Positions 59,180 through 64,000 of a stretch of 64,000 bases of DNA are shown one piece after another. Each line of letters starts with the position of its first letter. Position 1 is the first letter of the stretch. Made by a program: the position numbers and the translations under genes. The notes under the pieces are model-generated. The model was given only the letters and a program-made list of their open reading frames with translations. It was not told the origin of the DNA and did no database searches. Origin of the DNA: Sulfuricella sp035530375 (GTDB lineage: Bacteria > Pseudomonadota > Gammaproteobacteria > Burkholderiales > Sulfuricellaceae); contig DATKUY010000011.1 in NCBI GenBank assembly GCA_035530375.1, forward strand, positions 1 through 64,000, given 5' to 3'.

Positions 59180-59226
59180 GCATTATCAGCAGCTGGCCGA
59201 AGTAGTTTGTTCGGCAAATGAAATCT

Positions 59227-59254
59227 GCAGAAGGTGGGGAAGCCTGCCTTCTGC
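59227..59254 (+). terminator. Possible hairpin after the dihaem cytochrome gene
   Basis: GCAGAAGG and CCTTCTGC form an eight-pair stem with an interior loop of 12 bases. No T-run follows, so it could be a processing or weak termination site between the cytochrome gene and nosB. Confidence 0.35.
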
Positions 59255-59397
59255 ACAGTTGTTCGAATGAATATAAGCGTCACAAAATATTATAAGCTGA
59301 CGAATTTGCTGCCAAGACAAGGTAAGGCGATGTCTTCATGGGGGTGGCTTGACGCCTGGCGGGTATACACCCAATTCAATATGGTGGGTTTAAGACG

Positions 59398-60372
59398 ATG
59401 AATGTCGGAAAAAATCAGATTTGGTGGGTCAGAGGGCTAACGGCAGTCGCTCTGGTACTTATGGTTGCCGCTTACTTTACGCCGGTGTGGTGGGTGTCGC
59501 TGACTGCGCCGAACTACCCTAAAGAAGCATTCCCCGATGGCATACGCATCCATTTCCACTTTAACGGCGTGTTTAACGGGTGCAAGGTTCCCGCCCCAAA
59601 AAAAGGTTCACATTCGAGTGAGATTCTTCAGTCGGATTTGGGCGACGATTTAACGCAGCGTGCTGGAAGCGAAGCCGGGCAAGGGGATGTGGAAGTCGGC
59701 TTGAACTGCGTGCATGAAATGAACACCATCAACCACTATGTGGGCATGTATCCGATCGATACTGGTGCGCCGGTAGAGGTTCCCATGTCGAAGTTCTTTT
59801 TCGGCTTCTTTACCGTAATGCTGCTGGCGTTCATGGCGGTAAAGCGCAGAAACCAGTTGCTGATTTTAGGCGTCGGCTTCGCCGCGGTAGCCGCCTGGAT
59901 GATTGTCGATCAGTTTGTCCTGGGGCAATTGAATCAGTTTGCCGAGCACTACTACCATGAGGCGAGCACTTTCTTCAACCAGCCGGAAATTTTGCTGCGC
60001 TGGACAGCCAACCTGAGGCTGGCAACCAAAGTTGCCGTTGCCGGGCTGATAGCGGCGATGGCGATTGTCATGCTGGGGGTGTGGAAAATCCGTGGTTTTA
60101 CTCTGATACTGGCACTGGTTCCGGCCTTGCTTCCGGTTTTCTTTGTGCTGGATTACGCCGGGTGGCTGTGGTTTTTCGGACATAATCTCCATCCCTGGGG
60201 CGCGTTCACGGTCAAGCCCTTCATGCCTACCGTATTCGGCGAGGGCAAGGTGGCGCAGTTCAGCACCTATTCCTATCCCTACTACGGCTATGCATTGCTG
60301 ACGGTACAAGGCGCCGTCTTGTTCGTAGCGCTTCTGATTCGCCGCAAAATGCTGCGGGAAGAGCAGAGCTAA
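59398..60372 (+). CDS. nosB: NosB-like membrane protein of clade II nos clusters
   Basis: The 324-residue protein has an N-terminal helix (about residues 12-33), a periplasmic part of about 95 residues with one Cys at NGCKVP and one at LNCVHEMN, and five or six further helices. The block EMNTINHYVGMYPID is what I recognise from NosB proteins. NosB is a marker of clade II clusters with no established function. Its position before nosD fits. His/Met/Cys residues near the membrane could bind copper or haem (speculation). Confidence 0.8.
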   Translation: MNVGKNQIWWVRGLTAVALVLMVAAYFTPVWWVSLTAPNYPKEAFPDGIRIHFHFNGVFNGCKVPAPKKGSHSSEILQSDLGDDLTQRAGSEAGQGDVEVGLNCVHEMNTINHYVGMYPIDTGAPVEVPMSKFFFGFFTVMLLAFMAVKRRNQLLILGVGFAAVAAWMIVDQFVLGQLNQFAEHYYHEASTFFNQPEILLRWTANLRLATKVAVAGLIAAMAIVMLGVWKIRGFTLILALVPALLPVFFVLDYAGWLWFFGHNLHPWGAFTVKPFMPTVFGEGKVAQFSTYSYPYYGYALLTVQGAVLFVALLIRRKMLREEQS

Positions 60373-60452
60373 AGAGGTTAACCCCTGCTCAATTGTGCGA
60401 GCGGGGTTGCCTTGCGCGTCCTTGATGCCTTACCAAAATTAAAGTTGAGCCT

Positions 60453-61808
60453 GTGACTAACAGTTTGCGAACAGCCTGTGCATGGATATTGCTGGCATTG
60501 GCATCCATATCGGCAGGCATGGCTGCCGGAGTCGGCGCCGATGGAAATTCCGATTTTGGCTCTGCGCCACGCGTGGATGTAGACAAGCCCATGGTGTTGG
60601 TACCGCTCGCCGAGCGCGACCCCCGCATCCATCATTTGCCGCCATTCCAGAAGCTGGTGGATGATACACCCGCCGGCGGCGTCCTCAAGCCCAAGCCTGG
60701 GCTCTATGCCGGGCCGGTTGTGGTTAACAAGCCGATCGTGATCGACGGCGGCGGCAAGGTCACCATTGACGGCGGCGATAAAAGTACGGTATTCGTGCTG
60801 CAAACCAACAGTTCAACGCTGCGCGGCCTGCATCTCACCGGTTCCGGCTCATCGCACGATTCTGACGATGCATGCCTTAACGTGCGAGGCAATAACAACT
60901 ATATCGAAACTTTAGTGATCGATAATTGTCTATTCGGCATCGATCTCAAGCAATCGAACAACAACATCATCCGGAACAACAAAATCAGATCCAAACCCAT
61001 CGAACTGGGCATACGCGGAGATGCCATCCGGCTCTGGTACAGCATGGGCAACCTGATAGAGTCGAATTACATCTCCGATTCGCGGGATACCGTGGCGTGG
61101 TACTCCAACGACAACACATTCAGGAAAAACAAAACTGTCCGCAGCCGGTATTCGCTGCACTTCATGTTCGACAAATACAACCTCGTCGATGGAAATGATT
61201 TTTATGACAACTCAGTTGGTATTTACATGATGTACACCGATGGCGTGGTGGTGCGCAATAATGTGATTTCGCATTCGACCGGGGCAACAGGGATGGCGAT
61301 AGGGTTCAAGGAATCCAGCAATTCCATCATCGAGAACAATGAAATAATCTATTGTGCGACGGGGATCGGATCGGACCTTTCGCCTTATCAGCCGGGCTCG
61401 ACCATACAGATCAAAGGCAATCGTTTTGCCTATAATAGTATTGCCATTATGTTCAATAGCGGCGACCGCTCGGGCAATTATTTCACCGGAAATACCTTCG
61501 AAGGAAATATAACCGATGTGGCGGTGGGGGGGGGCGGTTCTTCACTTAGCAATGTCTGGCACGGAAATTACTGGGACGATTACAAAGGATTCGACCGCAA
61601 TAAAGACGGTATTGGCGATACGCCATATGACCTCTACGCTTATGCAGATAGAATCTGGATGGAGATACCCTACGCGCGGTTTTTCAAAAATGCGCCGTTG
61701 ATGGAGGCGATAGATTTTCTTGAGCGGCTGGCCCCTTTTTCCAGCCCCCAGTTGGTCATGCGCGACGACGCGCCCCTGTTCTACATGCCGAGGAAGACAC
61801 GAAAGTGA
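60453..61808 (+). CDS. nosD: NosD, copper-site maturation protein
   Basis: The 451-residue protein has a signal peptide (about residues 1-23) and a right-handed beta-helix of carbohydrate-binding/sugar-hydrolase (CASH) repeats rich in Asn (NNNIIRNNKI, ENNEIIYC). NosD is needed with NosF and NosY to build the CuZ site. The start is a GTG at 60453. The stop overlaps the nosG GTG (GTGA). Confidence 0.95.
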   Translation: MTNSLRTACAWILLALASISAGMAAGVGADGNSDFGSAPRVDVDKPMVLVPLAERDPRIHHLPPFQKLVDDTPAGGVLKPKPGLYAGPVVVNKPIVIDGGGKVTIDGGDKSTVFVLQTNSSTLRGLHLTGSGSSHDSDDACLNVRGNNNYIETLVIDNCLFGIDLKQSNNNIIRNNKIRSKPIELGIRGDAIRLWYSMGNLIESNYISDSRDTVAWYSNDNTFRKNKTVRSRYSLHFMFDKYNLVDGNDFYDNSVGIYMMYTDGVVVRNNVISHSTGATGMAIGFKESSNSIIENNEIIYCATGIGSDLSPYQPGSTIQIKGNRFAYNSIAIMFNSGDRSGNYFTGNTFEGNITDVAVGGGGSSLSNVWHGNYWDDYKGFDRNKDGIGDTPYDLYAYADRIWMEIPYARFFKNAPLMEAIDFLERLAPFSSPQLVMRDDAPLFYMPRKTRK

Positions 61809-62650
61809 CGACTGAAAAAAAACCGGCAGCTCCGACCGGTGTGGTCAACAAGCGCAAGCTGGAGGAACGCCGCAAATTCCTGCGCACGATGATACTGGGT
61901 GCGGCAGTGCTGGGAATTTCGACCTTGGGCTATATTCCTGTGGCGAGTGCATGGCGCATACGCATGCGGCCTCCGGGCGCACTTGAAGAGGCTGATTTCC
62001 TGGCCTCATGCATCAAGTGCGGCCAGTGTGTCCAGGTTTGCCCGGTGCAGGCAATCAAGCTTGATGATATCGATCACGGATTCGGCGTGGGCATGCCTTA
62101 CATCGATTCGCGCAAACAAGCCTGTGATTTCTCCTGCGATGCCGTGCAGTGCATCCTGGCTTGTCCCACCGGCGCGCTGGTTTACAAGAAACCGCCATAC
62201 GTGGCGAGCCGCAGCGAAATGAAGGTGGCGAACCCGCCCATACTGCTGGCCAAGGAAAAGGATCCTGAGCCCACCCTGAACCTTAGGGAGCGCAGTGGCC
62301 TCGCCCGGTTGGCCCGCCCCGATGCCTGCCTTGCAGTCCAGGGCAAGGGCTTCAAGGGCCCCGCGCGCGGCCCCGATTTCAAGGGCATCATGCGTTTTAC
62401 CGAAGTGGATCGCTGGAAGCCGATCCGTTTGAGTGATCATCCGTTCGACTTGCAGTTATGCGATCTGTGCGTTCGCACCTGTCCGATCAAGGGGGCGATT
62501 TCACTTGAGCCGGTTCTGGACAAGGAGGGCAAGAAACATATGACACCGACGGTGCACGAGCCCTGTCTGGGTTGTGGCGTGTGCGAAATGGTCTGCCCGG
62601 TTGAGCCTGCGGCAATCGTGGTGGATCCGCGCAAAGGCTGGAGTGCGTGA
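61805..62650 (+). CDS. nosG: NosG, polyferredoxin (NapG-like)
   Basis: The 281-residue protein begins with a membrane or twin-arginine-like N-terminal segment (RRKFLRTMILGAAVLGI) and has four [4Fe-4S] binding sets: CIKCGQCVQVCP, CDFSCDAVQCILACP, CDLCVRTCP and CLGCGVCEMVCP. It is thought to take electrons from NosH on the periplasmic side and pass them on towards NosZ via cytochromes. Start and stop overlap both neighbours. Confidence 0.93.
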   Translation: MTTEKKPAAPTGVVNKRKLEERRKFLRTMILGAAVLGISTLGYIPVASAWRIRMRPPGALEEADFLASCIKCGQCVQVCPVQAIKLDDIDHGFGVGMPYIDSRKQACDFSCDAVQCILACPTGALVYKKPPYVASRSEMKVANPPILLAKEKDPEPTLNLRERSGLARLARPDACLAVQGKGFKGPARGPDFKGIMRFTEVDRWKPIRLSDHPFDLQLCDLCVRTCPIKGAISLEPVLDKEGKKHMTPTVHEPCLGCGVCEMVCPVEPAAIVVDPRKGWSA

Positions 62651-63621
62651 TGGCGAATAAATATTGGGAATCAGTCAGGGTGATGCTGGGCGGTGAACCG
62701 CGCAGGGTGGATGCTTCCGAGTTTACCGAAGAAGCCAAGACCATTCATTTTTACAAGAAAGACGAGAAACAGGATTTCGAGGCGCTGAAGCTCGAGGCCC
62801 GTGCGCACCAGAAGAAAGGCGTCTGGCTCAAGCGGCGATGGGTCACGTTGCTTTCGATCAATCTGCTGTTTGTGGTGTCCTTCTGGCTGGATATCCAGAT
62901 CCTTGAGGGCGCGCTTACTGCCTCGCGCATGCTGGGCTTCCACCTGATCGACCTGAATTCCGCGCTGCAGGTGATGCTGGCGCACAAGCATATCATCGTC
63001 AACCTGTTGATCGGCACGGGCACGGTTTTCGTCCTGTGGCTGATGCTGGGCGGGCGCACCTTCTGCTCCTGGGTCTGTCCCTACCATTTCCTGGCGGAAA
63101 ACGCCGAACGCCTGCATGTTTATCTGGTCGAGAAAAAGAAGGTATCCGACCACACCTTCCATCGCGGTGTGCGCACGGTGTTCTGGGTACTGTTCGCCCT
63201 GATGGCAATTATTACCGGCTATACCGTGTTCGAGACCATTTCGCCAGTCGGCATAGTGAGCCGCGCGCTGATCTACGGTCCGGGTCTGGCGCTGGGGTGG
63301 GTAGTGCTGCTGCTGCTGTTTGAGGTATTCTACTCGCGGCGCGCATGGTGCCGGTATGTCTGCCCGATCGGCCTCACCTATGGCTTCGTGGGCGTGTTTT
63401 CACCGCTGCATGTGACTTACAAACTGGCCAACTGCCACCATGAAGGCGAATGCCGCAAAGTCTGCGAGGTGCCGCATGTGCTGGACTGTGTCATCAAGGG
63501 CCGGGCACCGACTGCCCAATTGGATATCGGTGCGGATTGCACCCGCTGCGGCATGTGCATCGATGTCTGCCCAAGCGGAGCGCTGGCGTTCGAGATCAAG
63601 GGCCTGAGAAAGATAATGTAG
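62650..63621 (+). CDS. nosH: NosH, membrane quinol dehydrogenase (NapH-like)
   Basis: The 323-residue protein has about four membrane helices, two CX3CP motifs (FCSWVCPYHF and WCRYVCPIGL) and a C-terminal ferredoxin part with CHHEGECRKVCEV and CTRCGMCIDVCPSG. NapH/NosH proteins oxidise menaquinol and pass electrons to the NapG/NosG partner. ATG at 62650 overlaps the nosG stop; a GTG one codon earlier is possible. Confidence 0.93.
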   Translation: MANKYWESVRVMLGGEPRRVDASEFTEEAKTIHFYKKDEKQDFEALKLEARAHQKKGVWLKRRWVTLLSINLLFVVSFWLDIQILEGALTASRMLGFHLIDLNSALQVMLAHKHIIVNLLIGTGTVFVLWLMLGGRTFCSWVCPYHFLAENAERLHVYLVEKKKVSDHTFHRGVRTVFWVLFALMAIITGYTVFETISPVGIVSRALIYGPGLALGWVVLLLLFEVFYSRRAWCRYVCPIGLTYGFVGVFSPLHVTYKLANCHHEGECRKVCEVPHVLDCVIKGRAPTAQLDIGADCTRCGMCIDVCPSGALAFEIKGLRKIM

Positions 63622-63645
63622 GAATATAGAAGAACAATACTGAAA

Positions 63646-64000
63646 ATGATCCAATTTAGCCACGTTTCAAAAACCTTCAAGCGCAATCAGGTTCTCGATG
63701 ATGTCGACCTGAAAATAGAGCTCGGCGAGAGGATCGCCCTGGTCGGCTCCAATGGTGCCGGGAAAACCACGTTGATACGCTGCCTGCTTGGCCAGTACAC
63801 TCACAACGGCTCGGTTACGGTGAATGGCCTGGTGCCGCGCAGCGAGCGCAGCAAGGTACTGCAAAAAATCGGTTTTGTGCCGCAATTGCCGCCCCCGCTG
63901 AAAATGCCTGTCGGCCAGTTGGTCGGTTTCGCGGCGGCGCTGTGCAACAGCGAGCAAAAACGCATGGAAGATGTTGCCGCCCGTCTTGGGCTCGATCTGC
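63646..64000 (+). CDS. nosF: NosF, ABC ATPase for NosZ maturation (cut by the window end)
   Basis: The first 118 codons run from an ATG at 63646 to the window edge. They encode MIQFSHVSKTFKRNQVLDDV and Walker A GSNGAGKTT, then the Q-loop GFVPQLPPPLKMPVGQL, as in NosF. NosF powers the NosDFY system that supplies sulphur or copper for the CuZ centre. NosY and NosL are expected beyond the edge. Confidence 0.92.
   Translation, partial: MIQFSHVSKTFKRNQVLDDVDLKIELGERIALVGSNGAGKTTLIRCLLGQYTHNGSVTVNGLVPRSERSKVLQKIGFVPQLPPPLKMPVGQLVGFAAALCNSEQKRMEDVAARLGLDL

Overview
The window is 64 kb of a GC-rich, gene-dense chromosome, almost certainly from a denitrifying betaproteobacterium. Supporting this are the gene orders mreBCD-mrdA-rodA-rlpA-dacA-dat-ybeD-lipB-lipA, metX-metW, gshA-gshB and EIIA-HPr-ptsI, the non-E. 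coli type of GshA, and gatCAB. The species cannot be named from sequence alone.

Layout. 1-6.9 kb: end of a DHH phosphoesterase gene, then a VanZ-like protein, a MazG-type hydrolase, a 2Fe-2S ferredoxin, an alpha/beta hydrolase, a NodI/NodJ-like ABC exporter, an rRNA methyltransferase and small conserved proteins. 7.0-9.5 kb: a chemoreceptor with an N-terminal zinc-binding CZB domain and a NIT (nitrate/nitrite-sensing) domain behind an FNR-like site. 9.5-20.7 kb (minus strand): lipoate genes, D-amino-acid aminotransferase and the cell-shape cluster. 20.8-24.1 kb: gatCAB. 24.3-35.5 kb is a less orderly signalling and accessory stretch. It holds a diguanylate cyclase, a decayed chemoreceptor, a PAS chemoreceptor preceded by a cyclic-di-GMP-I riboswitch, pyrE, an exonuclease, a PAS-GGDEF-EAL protein with a duplicated fragment of its own 5' end, an XRE regulator and a TumE/TumA toxin-antitoxin pair. 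35.5-48.3 kb: ampG, a TauE-like protein, metW/metX, the regulatory PTS, apbE, glutathione synthesis, tRNA-Arg(CCG), argB, a HAD phosphatase and dsbB. 48.3-51.6 kb: cysG and a NarXL-like two-component pair. 51.9-55.2 kb: menB-menA-tlpA-menC. 55.2-64 kb: a clade II (atypical) nitrous oxide reductase cluster nosZ, two c-type cytochromes, nosB, nosD, nosG, nosH and nosF, cut by the window end.

How it fits together. The last 16 kb look like an anaerobic respiration block: siroheme synthesis, a possible nitrate/redox two-component system, menaquinone synthesis and the N2O reductase with its electron-transfer proteins. Near-consensus FNR/DNR boxes precede nosZ, the monohaem cytochrome and the dihaem cytochrome, and nosZ ends in a strong intrinsic terminator, so the block is probably several separately induced units. 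Menaquinol to NosG/NosH and cytochromes to NosZ is the inferred electron route.

The most unusual items are: (1) the cyclic-di-GMP-I riboswitch with a recognisable promoter and a terminator-like hairpin, about 440 nt ahead of a chemoreceptor gene; (2) a NosZ with a roughly 115-residue C-terminal extension that carries no haem motif; (3) the CZB-NIT chemoreceptor with an FNR-like site; (4) many intergenic palindromic repeats of at least seven families, several of which have changed gene ends (metX C-terminus, gshB start, lipB start). Short relics of XRE-type regulators and a decayed chemoreceptor lie in the accessory zone.
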